The translations under genes were made by a program, and so were the position numbers. Of a stretch of 64,000 bases of DNA, positions 1 through 13,600 are shown piece by piece; position 1 is the stretch's first letter; every line of letters starts with the position of its first letter. The notes under the pieces were generated by a model. It did no database searches and was not told the origin of the DNA. It worked only from the letters and a program-made list of their open reading frames with translations. The stretch is taken from positions 60,591,585 through 60,655,584 of the forward strand of contig NC_060251.1 of NCBI RefSeq assembly GCF_921293095.1, given 5' to 3'. This DNA is from Ischnura elegans. Lineage: Eukaryota > Arthropoda > Insecta > Odonata > Coenagrionidae.

Positions 1-464
1 TTCTCTCTCACTAAATGATCATGTGCGCATGGTCAAGGATTCCAGCCAGAAGGATCCTGGTTATAACAGCAGCAAAAATCTGACCTCTTTGGTTCCCAAA
101 GAGAGTAAAAACCAAGATTCAGTAGTGGGTGGGACTAGAAGTCTTTCTCAATGCCATTGTCCGACATCAAGTTCTACCCTGACTGATTCAAAACAGTCTG
201 CTCTGGACAGCCAACAGGGCTTGCAAATGTCCGTTACAAGGAGACGAATCTTAGAGTCATTGGTGCATCTTCGGACTAAAAATTCCTCATTGGGCCCTCC
301 TGCCACTGAAATACCTGATGATCCAATAAGGTCAGAGAGCTCACATGACTGTACCTCACCAGCCCTGCCATCTCCAGTGAGAGTCAGAAGTGGCCTGCTA
401 AAATCAGCTTTTGTCAGGAGTGGTTCTGCCCCTCCTATTCGCCTTGGGCAACTATTTGGAGAAG
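1..464 (+). CDS. Giant ankyrin-like gene, exon A (5' end outside window)
   Basis: The reading frame is open from base 2, with no stop before the window edge, so this is the 3' part of an exon or of a longer exon. It encodes about 154 residues rich in Ser, Thr, Lys and Pro (around SLSQCHCPTSSS and RSGSAPPIRLGQLFGE) with no folded domain I recognise. The frame runs past a GTATGG donor at 465 and stops at 526. Splicing there leaves one base of the next codon (phase 1), and joining to the 66-bp exon at 2183 restores an open frame reading GEEWAEKMQQKH, which supports both splice sites. The protein tail is disordered-looking, as in giant ankyrin tails, but that identity is inferred from the whole gene and not from this exon. 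Confidence 0.72.
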
Positions 465-2182
465 GTATGGGCCTTGCCCATTTTAATCTATGGCCTTGCA
501 ACGGTGATGGGGAACGTTTGGTTTGAAGAGCGCCAACTGTCTATGAAGCACCTCAATTGGTGAAGGTCTGCATAATAGAATGCATGTATCATACAATAAC
601 TACATTGAATACTGATAGCACTTGTTGAATCTCGTGTATGTCATTCAGGAAATAGTTAATTTCTCTCCAAATTTATTGATTTCAAAAATACATTAGTATC
701 ACCTTCCTATACAATGATCCTATCTGCTTATTTCATGTTTTTAAATTAGTGTAGTCCTATAATTAAGTATCAAATATTTATGTGTTACATAGGTTAGATG
801 CAGTTGAATGAGCTTGGCTTCTTGTTCTAGCATGCTCCCTGCAGTGCTGTTTTGTAGTGTGTTGCTATGGTGCTTTTAGCCTGAACAACATCAAGTGATA
901 AATGTGCATTTTTTACTTGTGTACCAGAGGTGTATGTTTATAATGAGCCTTTTAATGTTCCGAAAAGCATTCAAAAAAGTCTTATAAGACTGCACCCTGG
1001 AATTCTATTACTAATGCAGGTGTACTCATAACGGTGACTTGAATGTATGGTAAAAAATCATCATAAAAGAAGATAAAAATTTCCTTGCCGATTTAGTGAT
1101 CATGAAACTTTTTTTCTCAAAGGTATGCAGGTGGCAAGGCTGTGGTTAATTCCTTGCAAAAATGCATAGGAAATAACCCACTGATATGAAAAATCCCAAT
1201 GAAATACTTGAGATTTTTTGGGATATCTGGACTGAAGTTCAGTTTTGAGCTTCCTGCAAGGGGATCACTGTTCTTTACATGGAGACTAGAGTTTGTCCAA
1301 GTTCCTGTGAGACCAGTTGGTTTAGCATCCTTTCGAAACTAATTCTCTCACAGACTCCAATAGGCTACCAGTCAGGCTAATCCTCTAATTATTTCTGATT
1401 ATTTTCTCCAAATTATGAAGCATCTTTTAAGTTTAGTGCTCAGTAAAAGCATTTCAGCTTTATCTTCTTTGCAAAAAATAGCTGAGTGAAATTTAATGAA
1501 GAATGAGCCAGAAAACTTTGTAAATCTGATAATATGTTATTGCAATTTCAATTATAACATTTTAACCCAAACCAACGGGATTAAATTGACAGAATTTGAA
1601 GTGCTTGTACTTATTATGCAGTACATTCTGTGCATGTAATTAATTATAATATGTGATAAACCATTTATGTCTTTCGTTGAAAATGGGAGTTTAAATTCCC
1701 TGCTAAGCAAGAAGCTTTTGAGCCACAAATTCTGTCTTTTCAACAGACAATGACAAAGGAAATTTCTTTGTTATAGGTATCAGAAAGTTTTCATTGTAGT
1801 AATATGATTAGATAGAAAAGGTTTTTGCCAGTTGTGTTACGAGCCGTTGTATAGGCAAACGAAAGAATCATTAAGAACCTTGCAAATATGTTTCTGAAGT
1901 TAATTATAATGCTTGCGTAATGTAGTGGTTTTGGGAGGTAATTGCAGACAGTATTGACTTAAAATTCTCTTCTGAAAGTAGCAAGTGAAACTTAATTTAG
2001 GTAATCAGTGAGATATATTATGTGCTTTTTGGCATAGTTTTTTGTAGCATTATGTGTCTAGTGTTTTTAAGAGCCTGCATTGTTGTGATGAATTTATGCT
2101 GCAGGTTATTTAATATATAGTAGCTAGTTCACCATATTTTCTTTAATATTTTATTTATTCATCTGTGTGATTCATTTTTCAG
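465..2182 (+). other. Intron A-B
   Basis: A 1.7 kb AT-rich intron bounded by GTATGG and a TTCATTTTTCAG acceptor. I see no coding, RNA or repeat feature in it. Confidence 0.6.
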
Positions 2183-2248
2183 AATGGGCTGAGAAAATGC
2201 AGCAGAAGCATTCTGCAGGCCACGGAGGCCCAGCTACTGAAGATGCAG
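2183..2248 (+). CDS. Giant ankyrin-like gene, small exon B
   Basis: This 66-bp exon (22 codons) is bounded by a pyrimidine-rich TTCATTTTTCAG acceptor and a GTGAGA donor. It begins and ends in phase 1. The translation across both junctions is open: WAEKMQQKHSAGHGGPATEDA, followed by EKSPDG from the next exon. It has no ATG and is too short for most ORF calls. The tryptophan-containing, helix-prone start differs from the low-complexity sequence around it, so it may be a short interaction motif. Because its length is a multiple of three and its phases match, it could be skipped without a frameshift. Confidence 0.68.
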
Positions 2249-4114
2249 GTGAGATGCAAAGTCCTTTTTCACTGATTACAAAACATTGAAATTTATGACT
2301 CAGTTGCCTCATTGCCGTTCATCTGAGATAATGTGTCAAAACTTTTTTCATGATGCAATGGAATTTGAATATTTAAAGTTAACTAATTTACTGTTAGTAC
2401 TCATAGTATCATAAAAATTAATGGAATATTGATACATGGGCTTTTCCGTCACAGCAGACTCAATTGTTACGAACCAGGTAGTTCATTCTCCAATATAATA
2501 ACCCTCAACTCAAAATTTCCTTTTTCCTGCATTTGATGAGTGATATAATCTTTCGTGAGAGATGTTGTTAGTGTTTTTGTGCGTTTCCTCTAACTCTTTT
2601 CATCATCAATACCATGCATTGAAGGTTGTTGATGCCATAGCAGTGCTGATTATCTCACCTTTGAACTAACAGTTTTGTTTTCAGGTGTATTTTGTTTTTG
2701 CATTTCACTTTGAATAATCTGCAACTTTAAAAATACTGAGGTTTTACTTTTGTTTGAAATAAATATTATAAGCCAAATATTTCTTCATGATTTGCTGCAT
2801 TGTTTTTCCGAATTAATTTATGAAGCTGTCTTTCAATTGGACGCAATAAATGTTTGTGTCCTATTTGGATGGCTGGAATATCTTTAGTGCTGTAGCATTT
2901 TTATGAGTTATTTGTGGTAGACTTTTCATCATTAAATCCTTGACTTTTTAAATAGTTCTATCATAGTGGAGGTATTACCCTTGTGTTAATATTCACACCA
3001 ATTGTTTCAAATAATATAGATTAGATAATCATTTTAATCATCATAAAATAATTTTACCCAATAACTTTGTATGCTTATGGAAGGAGCCTATTGGTATGAT
3101 GTATGAAGTTTAATTAAAATGAATTAACCTTCCCTGTGTGATCAACTAATATAAAGGAATTTTATTTTTATATCTTTAAGAAACTTTAACAGCAGTATCT
3201 GATAGTTTAGGTATATATTGCAAAGAGAAAGGTAATTATAATATTACAATTTAGAAACAATCTATAATACTGGTTAGGCTACATTTGAAACTAAACATTA
3301 ATACATTAATTTTTGCTTTTTTTACTGAATGGAAAAGTTTTTTGTTTCTTCATAGAGTTTTATTTGTATTGTCCGCATGATGGCTTTTTTGTTTGGTATA
3401 GTGAATGGTGTTATTTGTAACTTTGTGTGTTCTTGTGTGCTAGTTCTTGTTTTTGATGCACATCCACATTGGCTTAGAAATGCATATGTTAAGCAAGGCA
3501 ACAAGGAACAGCTTGTACCTAATGCTTCTAACATAAGACACATTAACCAGAAATAATTTTACAGCTAACTCGAGTCCATCTAGAACATTTAGCATGTAGA
3601 ATCTATTCCCTGGTTTGTAATGATTTAGTCTATTTAAATCATCATTTCACTGACATGCAGTTTTGATGAAAATGTAGAATGTTCTATAGTTATCTTGGAG
3701 TATGTATCTTTAAGCCCTCACTATGCAGTTTTATTTTGTACTACTCTCCTTCATTGCCCATATATATTTAACTAGATATATTTCATAACAGTTTCACGGT
3801 AGTGAATTAAATTTGAATTTAGTGGTTGGGGAAGTTTTAGGTGCTCATGGTGATTGTTCCTTGTTGCAGTATTCAAGTATATTTACATATTTTTTTAGAA
3901 TAGAAATATTGGCATTTCACTCTATATTTCAGAGAGCTTGGGCTTTAGTAGATGGATCATGAGATCAGATACATATTTATTTAACAATTCCTTATCTTGT
4001 CAATGGAAAAATCTTGACTGTTGTTTATTTCTAAAATCAATTTAGCTTATATTGAACAAGCATACATTTTATTGTTTGCTACCCTTTTCTTTTTTTTTGC
4101 TCAACCCCAATTAG
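2249..4114 (+). other. Intron B-C
   Basis: A 1.9 kb AT-rich intron ending in a long T-rich tract (about 4083-4114). No other feature is seen. Confidence 0.6.
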
Positions 4115-5545
4115 AGAAGTCACCTGATGGTGTCTGTTTGACTGATTTTGGCGAGGAAGGCAAGTTTGATGGTAACTTTTGTAAAGTAGAAGAAAAGGAA
4201 AAGCATCCTGTTATTGAGCAAGACGGGAATGTTGAAACGTACCAAAACTCTGTTCACTCATTAGCTTCTCATGTTTCCATAGAGAAAGAGCACAAAAATA
4301 TCTGTGACGCAGCTAAGCCAAAAGATCTAGAGAGCAACTTTTCCCTGCCAACAGATCACTGTGCACCTTTGATTGACTCGCATATTATTTCTCAAGAAAT
4401 AGCACCTCAAAGATATGAGATGTCAGAGCATCTGAGTTTTCTTCCGACATTATCTACTAGGAGGTTGATAGTTGATGGTGAAGCTATGGATGTGTCATCA
4501 AATTTTCAATCAAAACCCAGGGATAAAAATGTGGATTATGGTATGGAGGAGGAAGCACAGTCTGTTTTTTCTTCATTAAAAAAGGTAGAGCAGTCTATTC
4601 AGTCACTAATGGAAGAGCAGAGATCTTTGAGCCTAAGTAACATCCCTTCTGAAATAGAGGAAGCCGATGATCCTTTTCTGGTTCCTGTAAGCAGTGACAG
4701 AAGTAAAGAATTAGATAAACTAGAGGCTGCTGTGGAGCGAATGCTTTCTGAAATTGAAATGCAAGATGCGACTGATGCGCAAATACCACTTAACATTCCA
4801 CCAGCAAATGTTGCCATGGAAGATAATCTTAAACAAACATTCAGGGAAACTGATTCCAACTCATTGCAAAGTGAAACCACACCATCTTTTAATGCTGATC
4901 ATTTTCACTCACTGGTAAAAAATAGTCTCTATGAGTATCCAGGAGATATGACAGGTTATGAACATGAATTTAACTCAAGACCCAAGCTGCAGGAGGAGGA
5001 ATTAAGGCTGCTGTCTAGTAGGGGAGAGAAATTCATCACTGACACACTCATTGAAAATGATGGTATGATATCTGGATCTAGGATATCCCAATTCTCTCAG
5101 CCTCTTAGTGAAGGTGCTGATGTGGTGAAGTCCCAAGATATGTCAAGGATATGTGAATATGGACTTGGTGAAGCCTCCTCTGGGGATCTACTACCAAGTA
5201 AGGAAATAAACGAGTCCAAAAGAGAAGAGCCTCGCACAGTTCGTGCTGAGGTTAAACTGCTTGTAAAAACTTATGACTCTGGCAAGGAGGCAATTGAAAT
5301 ACGCTCAGTGCGTGAATTTGTGGACACAAGCCGTGATCAAGGGGGTGCATTTTCAGGAATATTTCCCCTAAATTTTGAAGGGAAAACTCCACAGTCACAG
5401 GGAAGTGATCTTTTAAAAGGTACAAAAATTGACTATTTTGCCAATACACAAATCCTGGATGAGAATGCACCAAACCCTCCTCCTGAAGCAAGAGCGGAGG
5501 TGGATTCTTTGCAAGAGAAGGGAGAGTCTTCTGTTGAGGAAAGAG
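4115..5545 (+). CDS. Giant ankyrin-like gene, exon C (1.4 kb)
   Basis: This 1,431-bp exon (477 codons) starts after a T-rich tract ending in TTAG and ends at a GTAAGA donor. It is phase 1 on both sides. The product is acidic and Ser-rich. A helix with coiled-coil character lies near its middle (VFSSLKKVEQSIQSLMEE and KELDKLEAAVERMLSEIE, encoded about 4565-4760); the rest looks disordered. The open frame extends about 94 bases upstream of the acceptor with an ATG at 4021, but that part is the intron's pyrimidine tract and unlikely to be coding. No enzymatic or membrane motif is visible. It probably belongs to the elongated cytoplasmic tail of a membrane-skeleton adaptor, by inference from the whole gene. 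Confidence 0.75.
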
Positions 5546-6049
5546 GTAAGATATGCACCTAAATATTATCAGCCATGTGACAAAGCAAGTGTGGTGAACC
5601 ATGAAGGCATGCTTTTGGAGATTTTTAAGGAAGATCCGAATGGCACTGTCTGCTCTATTCCCCATCATAATTAATCATAGAGATGTAACAGATATTTTTT
5701 CTCAGTATTATATGATTAACTTTATTCAATGTACTAACACCGCAACATGATTGTATTAGTTTGTCAGTATGTCTGCATGTTAGGAGAAGGTACATAGTAG
5801 AAAGGAGAGAAAGATACCGCCCGTAGAAAGTATTTGAAGGCAAATAATGCAACTATTATGTATGCCTTTCATTCATTCAGTCATCAATAGTCACTTACTG
5901 AATAGATTTTTAACCAAAAACATTTCTTGGACCAGAAATGTCATTGATTTACTGCAACAAGGAACACTTTTCACCACCTTCATGTGGGGATTGCAAAATG
6001 TTGTTCGTATTCCAGGTAGAATTTAGGATTTCTGTAATACGTATTCCAG

Positions 6050-7672
6050 GGATTTCACCAATAATCCCAGATGTGGCTCTCAGTGCAATGAAGACGACTT
6101 CTGTCCAAAGATCTGTTCCACTGGACACAAAGACCCCAGAACTTGGTACCCCAGCCATGTCCAGTTCTGTGACTTCTACTACCACAACAACAAGTGATGC
6201 ACTAGTGTCAGACATTACAGCTCCTGAATCCTCAAAGAAAACAAGTTCCTCCCCTGAGTCACCAGCTTTGTCTGGAGTAGAAGCAGCTGCTTTGCTGACC
6301 AAAGTTTCCACTGAACAATCACCCAAAAAGAAGGACACAGATAAAGGCTCCAGTGAATCCACTACAGCCCCCACCAGCTCAATGGCACCTCAAGCATTTC
6401 CATTCCTATCCTCCACAAGCACCTCTGCAGACAGGGCTTTGGTGGAGGAATTAACAGCTGGAGGTATCCAGGCATTTGAGGTGGAATCTGCATTTGCCAC
6501 CAAACATCCATCCAGTAACTTAGATCAGTTTGAAACCAAGACTGAGGATGAGGTGCCTGATTTGCTCGATGATGACCTCAATTCCCCTGAGTATGCAAAA
6601 TCGTTCATACCAACCACACCCTCCAAGCAGAGTGAGTCTTCAGTAAAGATTCCTGAAGATGAGCCCAACAAAATCATTGGAGAAGGGCATAAAGATGCTT
6701 GTTCGCCTGAGGATAAAAGGGCAAGACATATTCATGATTTAAAGAGTGAATTTGAGAGTGACACTACATCACAGCCATATGTCACTACACCAACATTGCA
6801 ACGTAGAAGTTTCAGTCGAACAATAGCTGGTAAGATAGTTCGTGGTAGTAGGCCAGCCCCTCTGGAGGTAGTCCAGTTGTCAAATGAAGACTATGATGGT
6901 GAGAATGTGACTAGTGAGCAACACTATACAGTAACGGAACCTGGTGATGATGATGATAATGTTGATAGCAAAACTGATAAGTGGGCAGACAGTACATGTA
7001 GAGTCAATTCTTCCCCAGACTTGGTGTCTTTAACAGACCCACAACCTTTACAGTTCATTAAAACAGTCAATAAAGACTTGCAAAATTTGGCATCATTTGA
7101 GGCTGACTTAGGTATGGGTCCAAGTGGAAGTGTAGAAAAAATTCCAACCCCTCAGGAAGAAAAAAAGAGACCTTTGTTCCGTATCGAGTCATCAGAAGAT
7201 GAAGGGGAAATTCTGGGCCAATACCCGAGTAAAGAATTTGATGAGCAGCTGTTTCCATTAGCCGAACCGAGTGAAAGTGTCTCAGGTATCGATGAGAAAT
7301 TTGAGAGGAGGGTAAAGAAAGCAGAGCGTCGTTTTGAGAGGATAGCATCAAAATCTTTGGAGGAGGAGGAGAGAGCATCCGTGACAGGCGAAGATGAGGT
7401 GGAGGAAACTCCCAGCGCTAGGGAGCGTACCAGGGAGATGGAATTCCAAAGAATGACCTCGCAGTTGTCCACAGAAGAACTGGCGGGTACTGAGGTTGAC
7501 TTTCAGAAAGTGTTCACAGAACTTTTAGAAGAGCCATCAGAGGAGTGGGATACGCATTCGCATGATTTAGACACTCCAGAAAGGGAACTGGATTCCATCT
7601 TGCCAGAGGATGATGATCCCAAAGGTGCTGTGGGCATCACCTGTAGTCCTCCTCTGCCTCCACCTTCCGAAG
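6050..7672 (+). CDS. Giant ankyrin-like gene, exon D (1.6 kb)
   Basis: This 1,623-bp exon (541 codons) is phase 1 on both sides. I chose the acceptor at 6049 (GTATTCCAG before GGATTTCACC) because it keeps the phase; the nearby CAG at 6015 would put a stop in frame. The donor is GTACTA at 7673. The first half is Ser/Thr/Pro-rich (disordered). The second half is acidic and partly helical, with a charged segment FERRVKKAERRFERIASKSL (about 7300-7360) followed by RERTREMEFQRMTSQLSTEEL (about 7425-7480), which looks like an amphipathic helix or short coiled coil. The last 100 residues are Asp/Glu/Pro-rich. No known catalytic motif. Confidence 0.75.
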
Positions 7673-8180
7673 GTACTAGGCATGCATGCTCTTCTTGAAT
7701 TAATACTCTGAAAGGCATATTCTTTGGAGTAGAATTTTTTTAGGAATTCACAGTTTTTTCCATCCAAATGTGTATTTTTCTTTCTTTGTTTTTGTATTCG
7801 CAAGTGTTTGTCATGGGAAATGAGTTCTTTTAGTAATTCATTATTAAGAAATTCCCTTAATTTCAATAACATTTTTCAGTGTTTTGTGTGGAATGGTCAC
7901 ATGATTTACAGTTTTATGTATTTATGTAGTAGGTAGGTTGCTTCATGCGGTTTATAATAAAATGGCTTTTACATGTCATGAACATAAATTGCATGAATGC
8001 ATATTGTTTATCGTACTGAAAAAAAAAATTAAGGTGCACTTGGTGTTTAGCTATGAAGTCAGTTTGCTTTCCTATGGAGAGTTGGGGACATTTTTTCCAA
8101 TGTAAATACCATCCTCGTATAAATGGAGTTGTACAAATCTTCTTTTTAGGTCTGATATTTTAACTTTCACTTCCTCACAG

Positions 8181-8621
8181 TGGAAAAGAAGGCTACTGAA
8201 TCCTGTGTTGAGAAGATATTTAATCCCCTCACCGAATCCTTTTCCTCTCCTGTAAAGCCTGTGGTGATTCCTAAGATAGTTATAGAGGAAAGCAAGGATT
8301 CTGACCAGAATAGGGAAGAATTTTGTGATAGCCCATCACATAGGTCACAAGAGTTTGATTTGTCATCGGAAGATGAGGAAGATCCTAACTTCTTAACAAC
8401 TGATTACATTGAAGAAACAGAAAGCAGTGAGTCGGAGAGTTCTGATGAAGACGAGATAAATTTATTTGAAAAAGCTGGAGAGCTGACATCAGACAAGCTC
8501 AATAATCAATTGCAATCAAGAACCACTTCTTGTGATAAGTACAGTAGCAAACCTATTGACACAGAAATTGATAGGTCTGAGGTGAACCTTGATCATTCTT
8601 CAATCAACCTACCCAAGAGAG
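8181..8621 (+). CDS. Giant ankyrin-like gene, exon E
   Basis: This 441-bp exon (147 codons) starts after TTCCTCACAG and ends at a GTATAA donor, phase 1 at both ends. The translation begins VEKKATESCVEKIFNPLTES and contains a strongly acidic Ser-rich stretch (about 8355-8460, with SSEDEEDPN and ESSESESSDEDE) typical of casein-kinase-2-type phosphorylation sites. The frame stops at 8668 if not spliced. Lengths and phases again allow skipping without frameshift. Confidence 0.72.
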
Positions 8622-9143
8622 GTATAAGCAGAAATTACAATGCTAAAAGAAAATTCCCATGCTGCTGAGTTGATTTGCTTGCGAGGCAACCCCAGTGATG
8701 CATGGGGATTGAACATATCATTTTTCCCTCTCACAGCTTGAGCTTATGCTAAATTTAGTCCTAACAACAAAACCTATTTTTTGTGTTTAGATTTGTAGCC
8801 AATTGAAATAATTTCCACTGAGAGGGGGGTTGGACTAGATTGATTTGATTGCTTTGATGTTATTCAATGGCTTGATTTGCTCTAGTTTTGGTACATATTT
8901 GGTGTAAAAAAAACACTACATAGTCTAATTATTGGTGGTAGTACCTTTTTATGTTCATTGTTGCCCTGTTTATTTTATTTTTTATGTTCACCTGGTACTG
9001 CTTTTCTAACATTCCTGCGTGGCATTCATGATTTGCTTGTTGATCTCTATGCAGTTAGTCTACATATTTGTTACTTTTGTTTTGCTTTATTTTATTTTGC
9101 ATATCCCTTTACTCATTTAATCATCTTTCCACCTTTCCTTAAG

Positions 9144-9854
9144 GATTCCATGCCCTGCATGATGCTGTTGCACCACCAAACCAGGACTCCAGTAGTATTA
9201 TTAGAACAGATGTAGTTGCACACGATGTTTTCCCTGATGGCAATGAAGTAGATTTTATGAACCAAAAGGACTGGAATACATATGAAATAGGTGAGACTCC
9301 AATTGGCCATTTGGATACCACGTCACATCATAAAGATCCCATACAAATTATAAGGACAGTAGTGTGTGAAACCCCTGAAAAGAATGTCCCCTTGGGTCTT
9401 GATTCCCTTGAACAATTCACTGAACCAAGCTTCCCACCTAACGATTTCCGATATAATTCTCTGGGTGATAAGAAAGGAGACAATCAAGACTCAAATTCCA
9501 ATCACACTATTTTTGAGGCTGGTCCCCAAATAGCCCAACATATTTTAGCAGCAACAAGCACTCCATCCCGTCCTGTTAGACATTCCGATGGCAAAAGTCA
9601 TACCACTAATGCAGATAATTGCAAGGAAGAGGATGAACAGGAATCATGTCAGAGGGATGCTTTCTCTGATGGTGGCGATAGCAACATGGTGGACAGTGAG
9701 TCTGATGGTGGAGAATCACCCCTTGCAGTACCCAAAATGAGGATTAAAAGAACAAGCAGAACAGTTGGGAGTTCCAGTGGCTCAGACTTTGAAGATGATG
9801 CAAGCACATCCCCAGTTGAATCCTCAGAAGGATTGGCGTTATTTACAGTCTCAG
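9144..9854 (+). CDS. Giant ankyrin-like gene, exon F
   Basis: This 711-bp exon (237 codons) starts after a pyrimidine-rich tract ending CCTTAAG and ends at a GTAGAA donor, phase 1 on both sides. The coding part extends about 113 bases upstream of the first in-frame ATG (9257), beginning GFHALHDAVAPPNQDSSS. The product is polar, with acidic Ser-rich segments near the end (SDGGDSNMVDSESDGGESP, GSSSGSDFEDD). It looks disordered and shows no domain I recognise. Confidence 0.73.
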
Positions 9855-10625
9855 GTAGAATGATGGCCCTACCAAACCCTCCTTGCAGTTCTGGATATTG
9901 ATGGCAATTCTTTGAGAAAACAGTATCTTGCAGTCTTTTTTTTTTTTGCTGGCCAGACTTGCTAACTCAGACCTTTGCCACTCCAAGCTCCTATCCAAAG
10001 CTTTTATCATTTCAGGTTGAAATGCTTAACTAATATCTCTTGTGAAATTTCTGTCAATAATGTTCCCTTTCAGCTAACATGACCTTGAGGAGTTGTATGC
10101 AACATTTAGAGAGCAGATACATTTGTTTGATGATGATTCATAAAGTCTCCTGAAGGCAGAATTTTTTTATGGTTACTAACCTTCTTATACAAAACATTCC
10201 AATAAATATGTACTGATTTCAAGAGACTTTATGCATTCTGTCCTTAGAATAAGATATTTTCAAATATTTTCTGTAGCCTGTATAGTTACTTGGATTTTTA
10301 ATTGCTCCAATACATGTAGAATTCATGATGTACTTCAATTAGATGAAAGAAGTAACATGTGTGTTTTCCTGCATGTAAAGCTTGACACTTGTTCAAAGAT
10401 AGAGCAATATGGAATTTTGGTGTCAATATTTCTTACGTGTTTAGCACTAATGTGTACTTAAATTTTATCTAATATTACTAATCGTCTGTCTGTGAGGAAG
10501 TGGACTTGTTCTTTTTTATCTTTATCTAACATAATAACATCTGGTGAGACTTGCGAACTCATGCCAAGCCTTTCTGCCTTGAATTGCTGCATTCTCAATC
10601 TCACAGAGTTGCTCTCTAATTCTAG

Positions 10626-13600
10626 AGAGCAGACTACTAACAGATGGGGATCACACGGAACGGATAAAGGAGACCTCGGTGGTCCAGGGCTTCTCCCACC
10701 ACTCACCTGCCGCTGGCTCCAAAATCCTCCTGACCTCAAAATCACAACCCACACCAACCCCACTTCATTCCCGACCACTCTCAGATGATCAGAGTGACAT
10801 TTCAATGACTAGACAAATCACACAGACTGTTTATCAAACAGAAGTTCAGGGACAGCCACTTCAGTCTGAAAGTGGTGACTCAGTGGAGGAGACAATTCAA
10901 AGTTATTCCGATAGGAAGAAGTTTTGGGAGCAGATGACTAGTCAAGGAGGGAAGCAAGGCACTGAAGTAGGAAAAGAAGTTGTGGTGAAGCGAGTTCTAA
11001 AAACTTCGGCCTCTCACGAGTCCCCAGGTTCGTCTCCTGTTGTGACACCAGTTCCTAGACCAAGGTCAATGGTGGCAAGCTCTGTCACCACAACTACAAC
11101 TGTAGTCACCACAAAAGCATCTGATTCCATCTCTGCAACTCCAGAAATAGTCGAAAGTGACACAGAAACAGGCACCCAGAGTGATTCAACCATCCGCATG
11201 CGCCTGTTTGCTGATGCCGGTCAATCAACTTTCACTGGCTCTGATGTGTCTGATCAGGAGGTTGATATAGACACAGCTCCAACCGTAAAAGACAGCAGTG
11301 CCATTCCAGATAGAGCTTTACCCCCTGAAAGTTCTGTAACTGCAGCATCAGTTGCAGCTAAAACACTTTCACGAGATAGTCAGGCTGAGAGTAGCGACTC
11401 TGAGGCAGAGTATTTGGCAAAGCGTGGAGGTGCCCCAATGGCATTTGATAATCGGGCTTTTGTTGGAGTTGAAAAGATAGACACAAGTGAGTCTGAGCAG
11501 CCAGTTGCTCCACCAACTAGTACGTCACCCCATGATAAAGGTGATGAGCACACTCCTCTGCCATCTCAAATACCCTCTGTAGCTCCACGAAGAATATATG
11601 AAAGGTCAGCCTCATTACCAACAGAATCTATGACTCCTCCAGGTAGTACTGGCTTTGGTGGTGGTGTAAGGGCAAAGAAACAATTCTTTGAAGCCCAAAT
11701 CAAAAAAGAGATGGCTGTAGAGCAGCTAATGACCCAGCCGGAAGAGGAACCGTCCCCAGAACACAAAGCAATATATCAAAAAGAGGTGGAGGTCCAAAAG
11801 CCTGTAGCCCGGCTTCGTCGTGCATCAGAAGGCCATCCAGTTTCTCAAGTTAGCGGTAGTTTTGCTCCTTCATCCCATGACATTGTAGCAGAATCAGTTT
11901 TGGAGGTGAAAGAGGACACTCCAACTCAAGAAACAGAAAGTCTTCCGTATGAAGAGGAAGAACTCACATCAGAGGAAATATCTGTAAAAGGCATTATAGG
12001 TGCTTTTGAGAAGAAGATTGTGCAGACTCATCCCTCAGTAGAAGCACCAGGGCTTCCCACTGTATCAGAAGAGTTTGGAGTTAGAGCAAAAGATAGGCAT
12101 GGAGAATCAGAAAGAAGTGATTCAAAACAAAAGAAATACGATGGATTTATTGATGATGCTAAATCATCTGAAATTGAAAGTTCTATTAGTCAAGCATCTG
12201 GAATGCATGAGGAAATACAAGAGAAGGGTGATGTTGAAAGAGCAGAGAAATATTTATCAGCTCCCCCTTCAGAGGAAGAAATGTCAAAAAGTGTAGAAGA
12301 TAATGCCTTCACAGTTTCTGAAATGGATATGTCTGAAGGACCTGTCTCTGAAATAATAGAAGATGCTGCAACATCTATGTCTACATCGCGACTGATATCA
12401 GAGACTGATATATCATCAGAAACAAAAATACAGGCTGATGCTGAAGAATATCGTGAAAAAGATGAGGTGAAGATAGATGATGATTCAATATCACATGATC
12501 ATGAAAAGGAACTGTTGAAAGAAAGAGGAGATGATATCGAAATAATTGAATCAAAGGATATTTTAAGTAGCCGAGTTGCAGAAATGTTACAGTATAAGAC
12601 TGAAGCTATTTCAAGACCTTCTGATTCTCTTGAAGTGCACGTGGACAAGAGTGAGATTGAGGGTACAGAAAAAGAGAGAGAAATAGAAGAAGACATGGAG
12701 GATTTTGAAAGGGAAGGAGAGTCAGAAGATAGAATTGATGATGAAGTTGAAGTGACTGATGATGATGGACTGGAAAAAGGAGATAAAATGAAATTATCAA
12801 TGGAGGCCGGTGATCAAGAGGAAGATGCAATGGAAAAGAAAGCATTGAAAGTGGGAACTGATGATGGAGGGAAGACATCTTTTGATGATGGAAAGGAAAA
12901 AGATGTTTGCCTCTCCCATCAACAACTCCCTGACACAGTTTGGGAAGTACCTGTACAAGAATCCAGTGAATCAATGGCAGTTGAAATAGCTACAGATATA
13001 CCGATTGAAAAACAAGTTATCATTGAAAAGGAGGAAGAAGAAGAAGACTTGAAATGTGCAAAAATATTACCAGTTTATGAAGCAGAGGAGGTGGAATTTA
13101 TAGGCTTGCGGCATGAACCAGGCATGACTGAGGAGGAGGCTAGAAAAATTGCAGAAGAAGTTGTTGATGCTATTGAGGAGAAAGTAGCTGAGAGGACAGA
13201 TTTAGTTGCACAGCAGTTATCAAAGGAAAGTGTTGACCATGCTTTAGAACAAAGGAATCTCACTGAAGAAGAGAAGATAGCCACAGGAGAGAAAGGAAAA
13301 CAGGAATCAGAAAAACAGGAAGAATATGAGGACTCTCAACAATCACAGCTCATCCAATCTGTTCTGGAAAAGCATCAGAAGGAGCAACTAAAAAAGATGG
13401 CCAGAGGGGACACAGTATCCAGTATTGAGATAACAGATGAGGATTTAAGGAGCAGTGAAGCAGATGCAGACCTTTCCCCAGTTGAAAGACTTCAAGCTGC
13501 CTTAGTAGTGCCAAAAGAAGAGGATGAGGAGGATCTGGCCTTAATGGAAAAGGAGGAAGAGGTGGAAGTTGTTAAAAAGACCCTGGCGGAGGTGAGAGAA

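Noticed and set aside
10492..10788. Frame upstream of the giant exon
   Set aside because: It lies in another frame over the intron and exon start; the phase-consistent acceptor is at 10625.
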